DNA from: Acanthosepion pharaonis
Taxonomy: Eukaryota; Mollusca; Cephalopoda; Sepiida; Sepiidae
Assembly: GCA_903632075.3 (NCBI GenBank)
Contig: CAHIKZ030000838.1
Coordinates: forward strand, 716,001 to 780,000
Direction of reading: 5' to 3'
DNA: 64,000 nucleotides
Made by a program: the position numbers and the translations under genes. Under the pieces are notes generated by a model, which had not been told where the DNA came from, made no database searches, and saw only the letters and a list, made by a program, of their open reading frames with translations. This document shows positions 21,770 to 34,653 of this stretch, in pieces. How positions within the stretch are numbered: the first letter of the stretch is position 1; every line of letters starts with the position of its first letter.

Positions 21770-22935
21770 GTTTTAGCAAGCACCGTTTTTAATTGTGGAT
21801 TATCTGATTTGCATCATTAGCATATAAGTACATGGGGATTCATGGAAATTCACTCAATTGTGTAATACTTAAAAGTGGTTCCATTTTGTTTATTTCCGGA
21901 ATTTCTTTAATGCTTGCTTATTTCCTTTTTGTGTTTCATTGCATACAATGAATACAAAAAAACTTTTATAGTATCAAATCAACAATCAATGGCCTTAAGA
22001 GTTCAAATGAATAGAATGACCTATTGTCATTTAAAAATGGGAGAGATCTGTCCTCCTTGTATTTCCCAACCCTTGTCAATATGCAGAAAAAATAAACTCA
22101 GAATTCAGTACGAAATATTTTGTAAGTCGATAATAATACCAAGAAAAATTTATTAACACATTTACTTCATTTGCTTAATTTGTCTTACCATAGAAATTAA
22201 ATGTAATTTATGTAGACTAAGGAAATATTTTTAAAGATTGATAAATTATTACAGCTTATAATAGACGCTTACAAAACCTTGACAGTCGATGTGAATGTTT
22301 TTCTAATTCTTTATATTTAGTTTATATGAAAACTCAAATTATGTTCACCTAAAAGATTATTTAGCAGAATCTTTTTGGATCATTTCTTTTATTAGACATT
22401 TCTATTAGCATTGTTATCCAGGTCTTATCCAGCAATTCCATTTTCTTCTTATAGAGTAAGTGGCTGCAAATAATAAAGAGGAAAATTAAAATATATTTTG
22501 GCAGTTTTATGTTTATAGAAGTGACATGTCATTCCTCACATCTGTTTTGGAAATAAGAAGGAATTATCTCCTTAAATGGCATTTATTAATTAAATACAAT
22601 AAATCAGATTAATTGTTAACCGATGTTTTTGTAATAAAATTAATATTAAAGAACCGATGTGGTTAGGGTCTTCAGAATGTACACTTAATTCGTTTACATA
22701 ATAAAATTTGACGCTTTATGCAAGGTATTATCAATATTATTTCCCGGTCTTAGACGATTTCGGCATCGACATGATCATAGAAATAATTGATGAAAAATAC
22801 AACAACGGCGATTTACCGAAATAACTCAGTAGATTCATCTCTTGAAGCGCTGTCTAAAAAAAAACAGACGCAAATGAATGCGAGTTTCATCGGAAAATCA
22901 GCTTTATGAACCACATTAAGTTAATCGAGTGAATT
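21770..22935. other. Intergenic sequence upstream of gene C
   Basis: AT-rich, with no motif beyond the promoter. The 80-residue frame at 21914-22156 is unsupported. Confidence 0.4.
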
Positions 22936-22979
22936 CTAATGAATAGGGCCTGACACATAATTAGACCGGAAAGGCGTCA

Positions 22980-23470
22980 AGGGTAACATGGTTTTGGTAA
23001 AGATATTGCCACAAAATTCTGGATTATAATAAGAATGATATCGGAAAAAGCAATAGAAAAGCAGAAGGATGTATATGCAAGTTTTACAGATTACGCAAAA
23101 GCATTTGATAAGATACGACACAAAAATCTATTTGAATTTGCTAAAGAAAAAGGAATGATTTATATGGGAAGGATGTTAAAGTAATGATGAACTTATAGTG
23201 AGAACAAACCGTCTGTATACGGATAGAAAATGAATAGGTACACAAAAATAGAAAGGGACATAAGACAATAATATGTCTTTTCACCGAATTGATTCAACTT
23301 TTACTTCAAGGCTATCCTAAAGGTGGTGGTGATTTTAGAAGGAGTTATTATCAGTGGGCGCAATCTTAACAGTACAAGATAGTAGATGACACTGTATTGA
23401 AAACAAACATAGAAGGAAAACTACAGGGCTTCCTAATGATTCAGTGCGACATTTATTATTAAGAGGACAG
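22980..23470 (+). mobile_element. RTE-like LINE reverse transcriptase fragment
   Basis: The frame at about 23035-23160 reads SEKAIEKQKDVYASFTDYAK and then AFDKIRHKNLF. The FxDYxKAFDxI motif is reverse transcriptase motif 3. Later pieces are too broken to place. Same family as 50080-54050. Confidence 0.55.
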
Positions 23471-23479
23471 TTCTGAGGG

Positions 23480-24010
23480 TAAAGACAATAAACTCGGTAC
23501 AATTTTTAATAAAAATACCCTAAATTTAAGTTACAGTTGTACTGAAAACTTAGAAATGATTATTAAGAAACATAATCCTAATATCTTGAGTAAACACTTA
23601 GACCAAAATCTAAGAAATTTAGAGAGTATAATAAAAAGAGATGAAGATAATCAAAAATTATGTAACTACAGAAATCCTCAAAACTCTCCTCTTAATAATA
23701 AATTTTGTATTGAATCATTTGTATACCAACGCAATATCTCATCTATTGAGACAAGGTAAAAGTCTATGTTGGATGCACAAGACATGAATTCAAAAAGCGT
23801 TTTAACCAACATCAATGTTCTTTTAGAATAAATAAATACCGAAATCAGACGTCCATATGTAAATATTTCTGGCACTTAAAAGAAACCAATAAAACACCTC
23901 TCGTGCAATGGAAATTAATAAAAAAAGCTAGAATATGTAGGTCATTAAAGTACATATATGTACACATGAGAAATTGTACATTACTAGGTTGATAAAAAAT
24001 AAAAATTTAC
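23480..24010 (+). mobile_element. Penelope-like element, GIY-YIG endonuclease end
   Basis: The frame at 23556-23759 ends in a stop, after which the text KVYVGCTRHEFKKRFNQHQ and ICKYFWHLKETNKTPLVQWK continues. YVGCT...F..R...H is the GIY-YIG nuclease core of Penelope-like elements. One stop separates the connector from the nuclease. Confidence 0.65.
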
Positions 24011-25135
24011 TTAATCAAAAAAAATGAAATAGCTATTCTTTGCCGACATTGTCAAAGATTTTCCTTAAATAATATATGAAAAAATAAAAAAAAGCTAAAA
24101 AATGAAACATACATATTTATATTTGATATTATATTAATTTTTGAATAATAAAGTAATTCTAATACTTTAATTTTTTTTTTAAAGAAGTATAGTCTATTAG
24201 TAATTAGAATTAGGAATAATATTTTAAAATTGTATTTTAATACGACTTACTCATATTCAAATAACCCTTTAGGCAAAAAATCTTTATGTATACACTCACA
24301 AATTTAACAGCAAAGCAGAAGTGCCGAAAAACTTTTTGTCACTGAAGAAAAACAGAGAACATGCGAAAAAACGGATGTCATTATTTGTTGAGCAGGCACC
24401 CCTACCCTAACTTAACTCATCCTCATTTTGAAAGCAACTCTTATTTTGATACAATATTTGTCAGTGAAAATGAATAGCCTACCTCCCCTTTGCAAAATGA
24501 TTGAATTTCCCCGTATTCATAGAAACTAATATAAAGAATGTATGTGCTTATAAATCTCAGTAAATTTCAAATAATTTATTCCAAAATTCGCTTGAAAATG
24601 TAACAATACTAGGGATTTTAATTTAATTCTATAATTAAATCTGAAGTTTATAGTTTCTCTTTTTGAAACACGGTAATTACTGTGTAGCGATGGAACCACA
24701 TTTTTAAATTAGTATTTATGCTCCGTAGAATTGTATTGAGAACTGTTTTTTAAAAATAAAAATAATTAATAAGAACATTGGATTATAAATCTTATTGTTC
24801 TTTCTCTTTATTTTAATTTTAAAACTCTTCCTTCCCTCTCTAAACTCGACCATGTCTCTCATACCATTCCTCACCACCCTCTATGTTAACATATAAGCTT
24901 AATACTGCCCGTCAAAAGTGTAAATTTTAAATTCATTTTTCGTTTCACCTTTTGAGAGTGAAGTTTGAAGATCCAGTCAAAAATAAAATTCTTTGGTTAA
25001 ATAAATTATTACAAATGGAGCCTTACAAGAGGTCTGTTTTTCTTTAAATTAAATTATTTGCTCTGACTTAACATTGAGCTCTCAGGATTTCATCCTCCTT
25101 GGGATTATCCATACAGATTACCAAGATTTTTCGTT

Positions 25136-25187
<52 letters not shown>

Positions 25188-25890
25188 TTAGCTGCTTCTA
25201 TGTCCTGTTTCTAAATCTTATTGAAAGCATATCTCCCAAGCCCAGTACTTGGTGAGGGCGGAGAATTGGCCGTTGATTTCCCCCCACCCCACCACCAGGT
25301 CGACGCTTGGACATAAGGTAAGCAGTACATTTAGTCACCATCATGAGGAAGAAGGCAGATAACCACTTGCTGGCCCATGTGAATATAGTTTCGCTCTAGC
25401 AGAAACCCATTTACATTTTTCTTTGTTTATTTTTGTTTTTGTTTTTTTGTTCTTTCGTTTTTAAATTTTACTATTCCCCCCGCCCCACACTCAAAGGCAT
25501 TTTGTCCCAATGATTCTCCTTATTTGATAATTTAGTAAAAAATACCGGCTCGAAAGTTTAAAAAAAAAAAAAAAACAGGAAAAATGGAAAAATGGAAAAC
25601 TCTTTGACTAGATGCAATAATAAATCCTGGTAACCTTATTTTCAATTTCTTTTTAGAATAGACAATGGGACTTATACTAAGTTAAAACTTAATGTGATAG
25701 GGTATAGCCAAGTGTGATCCAGGACTCCTTACCTGTTATCTCCCCCGCCAACAATCCTTCCCTCTGTTTTTGTCGTTTTTTTTGTGTTATCTGTAATAGG
25801 AGTAGGTAGTCTCTTCTACCGCCCGGTCAACACTCCTCCCCCTTCTATTGGACATGAGTAGAGGCTTACAACTTGTTTCTTGTCTAGGAA
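24011..25890. other. Intergenic, AT-rich
   Basis: No coding signal. Holds a TA microsatellite at 25138-25184, a T-rich tract and an A15 run at 25561. The part from about 25200 has a different, more GC-rich texture and may belong to the LINE copy that follows. Confidence 0.4.
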
Positions 25891-27095
25891 GGGGTTCCCG
25901 GTACTGTTTCTCTCTCCGGCCTCTGTATTAGTGCAGCTCTGTTTCTCCCGTAATGTGTGCAGTCTGTGGCATCACCTCTTCATTCTGAGGGTACACGGTT
26001 GACAGTTCTCTCGTTGCTGTTTCCGACTGGTAGTTAGGAACCCTAACTCTTGCATAGCGTCTTGAGCGGCCGCTCTGATCAACAGTTGTATAATACCAGG
26101 GTGTCTGTAGTGCCATGTCGCGCATGGAAAGGTGTCCTTGCAGTCACCTCCGGTGGGCAGCCCTGAGGCCACATAATGATGCAGATTTTGCCAACTCCTC
26201 TCTGCCCGCGTCTCTGTCTGTTTCTTTTACTTCGGGCCTTCTCATCTTACAAACAAAATTCAACATGAGTTACAAAAACCGAAAGATTAACCCTAAACTA
26301 GCCTCTCAAAAACCACCTAAACCCCTCAACATTTCGTTCACCAACATCCGGGGCATTAGGACAAACTGGAATCTTTCCTCACTGCAAACGGCCCGGATAT
26401 ACTGGCTCTCTGTGAGACAAACCTTGTCTCATCTATCCCCTCTTCTGATCTCTCGATCCCCGGCTATCTTCCTCTCCTCAGAAAAGACTCTCTAACCCAC
26501 ATGCACGGTCTTTGTGTCTACGTCAAGGAACATCTCCCTCTGGCCAGAGAGTCCTCTCTCGAATCGCCTGACCAGTCATACATGTGTCTCCGACTCTCTC
26601 TCCTCAATGCAGTAAGCTATCTCAAGATAGTAATCTCCAGAGGCGGATATGCAATGTGGTTGGCCCTGCCCTGGCGTCTCGTCTACAGTCACTTTCTCAC
26701 AGACGCGCCGTCGCTTCTATCTGTCTGTTTTACAAATACTTTCATGGAAATTGCTCCGAGGAGCTGCATTCGCTGGTTCCCAGATGTCATGAGTTCAAGC
26801 GCCCTACGAGGCTGGCATCTCACTCTCACCCCTTCACTGTCGAAACTCCTAAATGCAGCCGTCTCTTCTACTCTAATAGCTTCATGTCTCGCACCTCTCG
26901 CCTGTAGAACTCCCTTCCCTTCTCCTGTTTCCCTGTGAGCTATAATCTCCAGCTATTCAAGTGTAATGTCAATCGACATCTCCTGTGGCCTTGATCCTTT
27001 CTTCTATCACTCCTATCTGATCTTGCTCTAAATCTTTCTGTAACCCTATGCGTCCTAGTGGGTTCCCGCCTTGCTTGGGGTGAAATGCTTAAAAT
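25890..27095 (+). mobile_element. LINE (GGGTGAAATG-ended family), copy 2, internally deleted
   Basis: Starts with a 5' region matched by the minus strand at 29800-30060. Next comes the endonuclease N-terminus (LNISFTNIRGIRTNW, MHGLCVYVKEHLPLARES). Near 26620 it jumps to the C-terminal thumb region (RLQSLSHRRAVASICLFYKY, RPTRLASHSHPFTVE). The end is CTTGCTTGGGGTGAAATGCT at about 27070. The reverse transcriptase core is missing although both ends are present. Confidence 0.7.
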
Positions 27096-27098
27096 AAA

Positions 27099-27156
<58 letters not shown>

Positions 27157-27207
27157 TTTTTCTAGCATGAAACAGCCTGTCGTCTTTGAGTGTTGACTTC
27201 AATTTTC

Positions 27208-27251
<44 letters not shown>

Positions 27252-27441
27252 AAACATCAAACAATGTAAAAAATAAGCAATGAACATTAAGCAATGTAAA
27301 AAATAAAGAGGAAATATTTCTATACAGTCAGGTATTTTGTCTAAAAATCATAAAAAAGAATACATATATATATATATTTATATATATTCTTTTATCGACA
27401 CATTTTTATGACTGCAACGTATTATATAATATACATAAACG

Positions 27442-27473
<32 letters not shown>

Positions 27474-27529
27474 TCTTTTATCGCCTCCTTTTTATAACGG
27501 TAACGTATTCTTTTATCGCCGTCTTTTAT

Positions 27530-27563
<34 letters not shown>

Positions 27564-27600
27564 TTCTATCGCCTTCTTATTATGAGTGTAACGTTATTAG
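27096..27600. repeat. TA and GT microsatellites with ATTCTTTTATCGCC units
   Basis: TA runs at about 27104-27152, 27211-27232, 27448-27472 and 27536-27560 alternate with copies of a TATTCTTTTATCGCC...TTATGAC...AACGTAT unit. Confidence 0.85.
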
Positions 27601-27689
27601 ACAAAATACCTGACTGTTGTGGGGCTCTCCCCTTTTTACAAAAGACGGACTCGTATATTTATACTGACAGAGAGAATACCTGCTGTTGA

Positions 27690-28115
27690 GATATGTCAAG
27701 ATATGTCCGTCGAACTCTCTTCTTTGGCAGAGAGGAACCCAGACGTGGCTTTGCCGAAGGGCAAAGTTTCCTCTGGAGAAGTAGACAGTTTCCAAATCCG
27801 CTTATGCGGGTTCAAAGGGGATATTTTTTGGCTGAGCCTACGGGCTCGGAGAAAGCCACTTTAAACTCGGCCTTGTGCCACATATATTCCTCGTGGATGG
27901 AATATTAAATACTGTGATACGTTGAAATACAGTCTCTGGCTGTGTGCGACGTCTGTCGAACTCTCTGCTTTGGCAAAGAGGATCCTGGACGAATCTTTTG
28001 CCGAAGGTCAAAGTTTCGTCCGTGGAGGTAGACAGTTCCCGAACCCGCTTATGCGGGTGCAAAGGGGATATTTTGGGGCTGAGCCTACGGAGAAACCTAT
28101 GTTAAACTCAGTCCG
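27690..28115 (+). repeat. Two tandem copies of a 245-bp unit
   Basis: 27694-27870 and 27940-28115 share GTCGAACTCTC, TTTGCCGAAGG, CCGCTTATGCGGGT and GGCTGAGCCTACGG. The CCGCTTATGCGG segment is palindromic. Unknown repeat class; no gene. Confidence 0.75.
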
Positions 28116-28139
28116 GGTTTCACCGTTTTTATCTTGGGT

Positions 28140-30060
28140 ATGATAGAGTCTTGCTAAAGTGGCAGAAAGTTAATAGGCCAATAGTTAGAAGGGTCATATG
28201 GTTAACCATAGTTCTTAAAAACAACAGATGATGACTTCCAGCAGCAAGGAAAGTCAGAGGCAACAAGACATTTATTATACAGTTTAGTGAGAACAGGAGC
28301 CAGTTCAGGAGCACACTCCTTGGTAAGGATAACGGGGATAACATCGGGTCCATATGCTTTATGGGGATCATGCTAGAGATGATATCAGATACCATGGAAG
28401 GGGTTATATGCATATCAATCAACAGAGAATCAGATCTAATTTGGCAATTAGGCAGGGTTACTTCAGATGAGTCAAGAGTAGAGTTTGAGAAGAATTTACG
28501 GACAAAGCATTCTGCTTTAACAACAGAGGATGGTAACACCTCAAATCAATAGAGAAGGGAATAGAGACCTTACACTTATTTAATACTCTATTATAGAGAC
28601 GCCAGTATTCACGAGAGCCAAAGGTTTTAGAGGTTATGCGTGCCTTATTCTTTCAGCAAACAAGAACTTAGCTTTTGCGAGGACTCACATTTATTACGAG
28701 CAGTTGCAAATGGGCACCTGTTATGACGAGAGTTGTCACGCTGGAATAGCTGGAAATTGTTGTTGTTGGGTGCTGACCGGCCGAGCATGCTCGTGTAAAC
28801 CATGGAAAGGATTGCGGTTTCACCTGAGAAGGTATGAAAGCGTCTATGCTAGCTTGGACCCAAGAAAAAACCTCAATGGCGCAATTTTCAGTTAAGAGGT
28901 TGAAGATGTCAATCCACAGAGACCTCATAAAGAAAATCTCGGAATGAGTCCCAATCAGCATGCTGGTACTGGAAAGTGGTCTTATTGATAGGGGCTTCCT
29001 GTTTAATAAATGCTTGAAAGGAGATATCAGTAGCTACCACAGAGTGGTCCGAGTTACCAAGAGGGCAGTATTGTGAAGCTTGACAAGAACACAGAGAGAG
29101 AGGAGGTAATAAATAGATCCAGTAGAGAAGCTCTGTTTGTCTAGGGATACACTTAGGAGTCCCCAATTTGAGTGAGGGATTGGGCAATGGAATAATTTAA
29201 TGTCTCTATACCGGCAACATTAGTACCTTTAGAATGTTTCAGCCAAGTGTCGTGGTGAGCATTAAAGACAAAGATGTTCGCAGATAGATGAAGAGATAGT
29301 GCCTTTTCTATACTGTCAGGTATTGCATCTAATATGCTGCAGTCTTGGAAAGAGGGGAGAAATTAAGGAAAAAGAGATAAAAAAAATACAGAAGCACAGG
29401 AAAGAGTAGTCAGCGTCCTCGAGAAACAATTCCTGACCATTTGAAGATTATGACGGATGTAAACACCAAGACCGTGCATGTGAATGCTGGAATCTTTTTT
29501 GGCAAAGGGAAAGACACCCTGGAACCAAGAATTCATTGGTAGCAATGGAAGAATTTAAGTTTGTTTCACAGACGACAAAGATCTCATGCGACTTTTCCAA
29601 GAGAAAATATTCTTCGTTGCAGAAGTTGGAATGGATGCCACAAATATTGGAGAAAGGAACATTAATGGGGTCGGTGGTATTTTTAGCTGGTTTAGTTTTA
29701 TTTCTTTTTCTTGTGATTTCCATGAGATATGTTTTGAGGAGAGAGGAAAAAGACCACCATAATTATCACTGTCTGTCGTCAATATCAATACAAACCAGCC
29801 AGTGCGTAGCTGAGAGTAGAGCCTAACCTGGCCTCAGAGTTGCCTACTGGAAATATATGCAGGAACACCTACCCATGCGTGACACGGCACTACAGATACC
29901 CAGATATTATGCGACTGTTGATCGGAGCAGCCTCTCTAACCGTTATCAAAGAGTTCCGGCTACTAACGACCAGTCGGAATCAGCAAACTACCAACCCGGT
30001 ACCCTTATAATGGAAAGTCACAGACATCGGTTAGTCTGATCATCAAAGATTCAAGAGAGT
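28140..30060 (-). mobile_element. LINE (GGGTGAAATG-ended family), copy 3
   Basis: Minus strand. The 5' region from 30060 is followed by INVPFSNICGIHSNF, then CPLGNSDHSVVATDISFQ (about 29080-29020), DWDSFRDFLYEVSVDIF, and linker text SREYWRLYNRVLNK near 28600. It loses recognisable sequence before the catalytic motif. Many stops and frameshifts. Confidence 0.65.
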
Positions 30061-30379
30061 TGTGGCCCTGGCAGGGGAAAGAAAGAGAACCAGTAAACCA
30101 TACCCTGAACAGAGAATAAGGGATGAATCTCTACACCTGTTCAAGACATAGAAGGAGTGCTCACCGGATAATAGGTGAGCCTATATACTCCTATTAAACT
30201 GTTTGGATTAAAAATAGAAATTTTAAGGTACCTTTTGTCTAACGCTTCATCAGTAGAAAAATCGTCGGAATTAAAACTACTTAAAGGAAACAAACCTCAT
30301 TACAATAGAATTAAGACAGACAAGGGGGGGATGGAAAAAATTAACTTGCACAGAACAAGACAAAGACTCGCCGAAGATT

Positions 30380-31760
30380 GCCATTTTATGTTTCAGCTCG
30401 GTCCTGCCTACATAGAGTCCGTCGAGTCGTGTGGATAGCAACTACCTCAAAGATGTTAAGATCGTGTTTCGTCCGAGCCCTGTGCAGCACAGATGAGATC
30501 TCCGCTGAATAATTGAACCTACAAGTGAGAAAACTCAATAAATACTCCCCGATGGCAGACTCATTTACCTGGATGCTAATGGAGCGTCTACGTATAAAGC
30601 CAGATACGTGATATGCAAATCGCACCTTCAGCCGTTGGATAGTCTTACCCACGTAGTCGGCCTCACACCGACACTTAAAACGATAAATAACAGAACTTTG
30701 TTAATTGATGAGCATCATTACGGACAGATGTGAAAGCACTCCTAGTAGCAAAGATGATCCGTACTACAACAGAATTGTAAAAGTGCACGACAGTTGAGGA
30801 GATTTTACCGGCGCATGATTGACTATACGAGCCAAGCCAAGGTCATTCCATGTAGATCGGACACTTAGGTAGACGCAATGTTTTAATTTCATTAAACATA
30901 GACATTTTAAGTCCAATGTTTGATTTTGATGACACCTTCTGGATAACCATTGACGAGAAAATTATTAGTAATTTCCTAAGTTCGTACTCTAAACATACCA
31001 TCAATGCACAATGAGTAAGTATTTTGCCAAGGTTAATTTTCCTAGAGTTGGGAACAAACGAGTTCCAGCTGAGATACGGCCCAGTAAAAGTGTGTTTCAT
31101 ATAAACGCTAGATAGGAAAGAAGTAGGAAGCAGCACGTCTAGGAAAGGAAATATATTTTTATTCTCCACCTCTTTAGTAAATTGTAAAGAGGTGTGGAGT
31201 CTATTTAGGCGTTGAAAAACTTGTCTGCCTCGTTATATGATGAAAAATATATAAAACTGTCATCAACGTAACGAAAATAACAGTACGGTTTAGAGACCTT
31301 ATACAATTGACTCTCATGGAAGCCTACAAAAAGTTTTGGCTATGAGAGGTTTCAGAGGACTACCCATGGCTACCCCATCAATCTGTTGATACATGTCATT
31401 ATCAAAGCTGAAAGAGAGAGACACTAGCAATCCTTATCAGCTCGACAAAGACGCTCCTAGGAAAAGATGAAAGCTTTAATGGGCCACGATACAAATAGTC
31501 AGCACAAATCACAATTGTCTCATCAAAAGGGACATTCGTGAACAGACTACAAATAATATGCGTTGCAATTTACGTATATCAGCCGCAAAGTGGAACGAGT
31601 CTGGAGTACAATATTCAGAATAATACTGCAAAACTTCAACCAACCATCTTTGGACAAATAGCTCAAAAAATGAGATAAAAAGCCGTCATCGCTGCTTTTG
31701 TACCTTCTAGTAAATACCAGGTGAAATAACAATCCTCTTCCTGGTTCATTCCTACCTGTT
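30380..31760 (-). mobile_element. Penelope-like element, reverse transcriptase and GIY-YIG
   Basis: The minus strand reads YFRYVDDSFIYF with YVDD at 31270-31259, then FPFLDVLLP and SSVYMKHTFTG (31140-31060). The nuclease part starts DYVGKTIQRLKVRF near 30660-30610. This order is characteristic of Penelope-like elements. Frameshifts divide the parts. Confidence 0.75.
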
Positions 31761-31919
31761 CAGTCGTTATAGCCCACAGGAATCACTTTTTCCCATTGTA
31801 CCAACGTAATTGACGCATCATAATAATTATAAAGTTGTCCTCAGTAATTTTTGTTTGCTGACAAAACGATACAGCTTCTAACAAGTTTGGCTCTCGTGAC
31901 TACTGACTATCTAAAATAG

Positions 31920-33400
31920 TGTGTTAAAATAAGAGTAAGTTTTCTATTCTTTCTCTCGTTACCCAGTTTAAAGTGTTATCATCTTCTGTTGATAAAGCAG
32001 AATGCTTTGCTCGTAAATTCTCTTCCAATTCTACTCTTGATTCCTCTGCAATTTGTTTGAGTGACCTTTCATTCACACCTGAGTCACTATTGTGTGATAT
32101 GCATATAAATTTGTCCACGTTTTCTGCTATCATCTCTAAACTTGATTAAACAAGGCATGTGGACTTTTGATGGCAACTTTCCTTAAGAAATGTGCTCATC
32201 AACTGAACCCTGTTCTCTCTAAACTCTACAATAAATGTCTTTCTATTTGCTTTCCTGTTTGTTGGAAATCCACTTCCAGTCTTTATGAACGCTGGCGAAC
32301 TGATTGATCCTTCTGCCTTTTACCTCCTTTTTGCAAAATACTTGAAAATCTAATCAACTCTGTATTGGTTAAGAATCTAACCACGCAGGGTCTTTTTTCA
32401 GACAATATGGCTTTAGCTTCTCTAGGTGAACTGCTGATGTGTTAGCGGTTTTTTTGCTGAAAGTATCTATCCAGCTTTAGGTAAGAATGTTGAAGTTCGG
32501 GCTGTAACTTTTGAAATTTCCAAGGCGTTTGGCATGATGGTCTTTAAAAGTTGAATGATTATGGTATTTTGGGACGAATTCTTGATCTGATTCAATCTTT
32601 CTTATCACATAACGAAATGAAAATTGTCTTGAACACCCAAACTTCTAGATCTGTTTGCATTAATGTAGGTGTCTCGCAATGGTACACGTTGTCCCTAATT
32701 TCCATAACATCCATTATGTCACTAGTCTTCAGCTCTGTATCTGTGCTAATGACACTATTTACTTCAGTCTTAATGGTAATTCTGATCGGTTTGATAAGCT
32801 AAGATTAGCAGCTGATATGAAAAATGACCTACAATCTGTTGTTAACTGGTGCAAGAAATAACTTGTTAATTTTAATGAAACTGCCCTTTTAATCTTCTAG
32901 AGGGTTGTTATATGCCTCCCATCAGCATGGTTGATGCTAACCACGAGGGAAGAGAGTCATTACGCCTTCGTGAGCTAAAGTTTTCTGTTAACATAAAATG
33001 GGAAGATTATATTAAATAAATTATTAATACTGTTGCTAGGTAAGTTTGTTTAGTTTGTTATGTTATTTTTCCTTGCCTGAATCTATCTTACACATTTATA
33101 CGTCTGCCATTCATCTATGACATTGAATATTGCTGCCACATCTAGTCTAGTACTTAGGTTATGTGTTTATAGATTCTTGATAAAATCTAAAGATGAATGT
33201 GCAATGTAATCGGTCCTGACTTGCCATCTGTACTTCAGTCACTTTCTCACCGCTATAACGTAGCTACCTAGTGCTTTTTCTATAAATATTTTCATGACAA
33301 TTATTCTAATGAGTTTTCTTTTTAATACCTAGACTTTCCATATTCTTTCACACTAAGTAACCCCTTGCATGTTAGTGACTTTATTGTTTTACTTGGTGTG

Positions 33401-33405
<5 letters not shown>
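31920..33405 (+). mobile_element. LINE (GGGTGAAATG-ended family), copy 4, very decayed
   Basis: Recognisable words: CANDTIYFSLNGNSDRFDKL followed by RLAADMKNDLQSVVNWCKK (32730-32860), where the YADDT motif has become CANDT. The end near 33390 reads TTTACTTGGTGTGAAAT. Older than the other copies, judging by its many changes. Confidence 0.55.

Positions 33406-33440
<35 letters not shown>
33406..33440. repeat. TA microsatellite
   Basis: TA repeat directly at the 3' end of LINE copy 4, where copies 2 and 4 both end in TA repeats. Confidence 0.9.
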
Positions 33441-33441
<1 letters not shown>

Positions 33442-33552
33442 ACAATGACTTCAATTTCTAATACTGCAAAGCTCTTCAATGAATCGATCCATCTCTGTCA
33501 TTAGCGTCTTTATTCAAAGAATTGGTACGTAAAAATTAGCCTTCCTCTCAAC

Positions 33553-33640
33553 CAGGCGCAGATAGCTCAGTAACATTTCTGTCTGATGCCAAATCACTTG
33601 GGTTTCGATCCCAGTTTGAGGCAATCGAATGTCGAGCCAC
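33553..33640 (+). mobile_element. tRNA-derived SINE fragment
   Basis: GCGCAGATAGCTCAGTAACA resembles a pol III A box, and GGGTTTCGATCCCAG a B box 45 bases later. The spacing suits a tRNA-like head. The tail is not defined. Confidence 0.5.
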
Positions 33641-33682
33641 AATGATGAGCTCTGATACAGCGAAACAATCTGTTTGTGGATG

Positions 33683-33685
<3 letters not shown>

Positions 33686-33724
<39 letters not shown>
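33686..33724. repeat. TA microsatellite
   Basis: Simple TA repeat shortly after the SINE head. Confidence 0.95.
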
Positions 33725-33726
<2 letters not shown>

Positions 33727-33779
33727 TATACAATTGGTGTATATAAAATAAATTAAAATAACCAAAAATACTATTCTTT

Positions 33780-34360
33780 AAAGAGTGCTCAATAAAGAGT
33801 AGAGCAAATATAATTTATTCAAAAATTATAACATAAATATGTTATAAAACAAACAATTGAAACAAAATGGCTATTTTCGTAGTGATTTTATAACATATTT
33901 GTGTTATAATTTTCGAATAAATTTTATATATATATATATATCGACAGAGAGGGGAAGTTAATGAAAGAAGTGGGGAGGAGGAATTTAATAAAAGAAGGGG
34001 AGGGTATCTAAAAAGGTGTTATGAGAAAAACTTACGCATATATTTTGTAGGCAGAACAAACATATTCTGATTATATACTGCAGATGTATATTTATGAATG
34101 CCGAAGAAAAAACCAAACAAAAACGAAACAAGACATAATGGTATACGTCATGTGTGCAGATTCATGTAATAGATTTGCGCTCTTAACCTATCATATTTTA
34201 TTGAGTTTAAAGCAATAGCAAGAAAAGACCCACTACCCTCAACTTAACAAAAACAATCCCCTCCCACAAAAAAACAAATAAATAATTTTCAATTAATTTT
34301 ATTTGCGAAACATTATTTCAGATCAGCTACAATCTAATTTCCTTAATTTCTACTTAATTA
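33780..34360. other. Intergenic between LINE copy 4 and gene B
   Basis: Contains a short inverted pair around 33810-33925 (AAATTATAACATAAATATGT against the reverse) that could form a hairpin with a TA tail. No gene. Confidence 0.4.
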
Positions 34361-34366
34361 TTTATT
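34361..34366 (-). promoter_or_regulatory. Polyadenylation signal AATAAA for gene B
   Basis: AATAAA on the minus strand about 112 bases after the gene B stop codon. The spacing is similar to that of gene C. Confidence 0.45.
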
Positions 34367-34477
34367 GTATGAATCTAATTGCTGATATTCTCATATCCAT
34401 TTGAAAAACAAAGTATCGTCCTTTTAATAAATATTGATTGGATCCGATCCATTCTGGATTATTCGTTTATCACTCAG

Positions 34478-34653
34478 TCAAAACGATTTATTAAAACAAA
34501 ACAACCGAAGACCTTCTTTGAACCATGCCATGTATCCGTAGACATAGACACAACCCCCAATTTCGTGTCTGGACAAATGAAAATCTTTCATAGTAAGGCA
34601 CAATTTTAAAAATGATATCTGATGGCATATCTCCAATTGTTTGTTCCACATAT
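34478..34653 (-). CDS. Gene B exon 4 (terminal multi-Cys exon)
   Basis: Acceptor TTCTTTACAG, entry phase 1, stop TGA at 34480-34478. It encodes MWNKQLEICHQISFLKLC, then HLSRHEIGGCVYVYGY, then LRLFCFNKSF. The five-cysteine layout matches gene C exon 4 without gaps. The protein ends 41 residues earlier than C. Confidence 0.7.
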
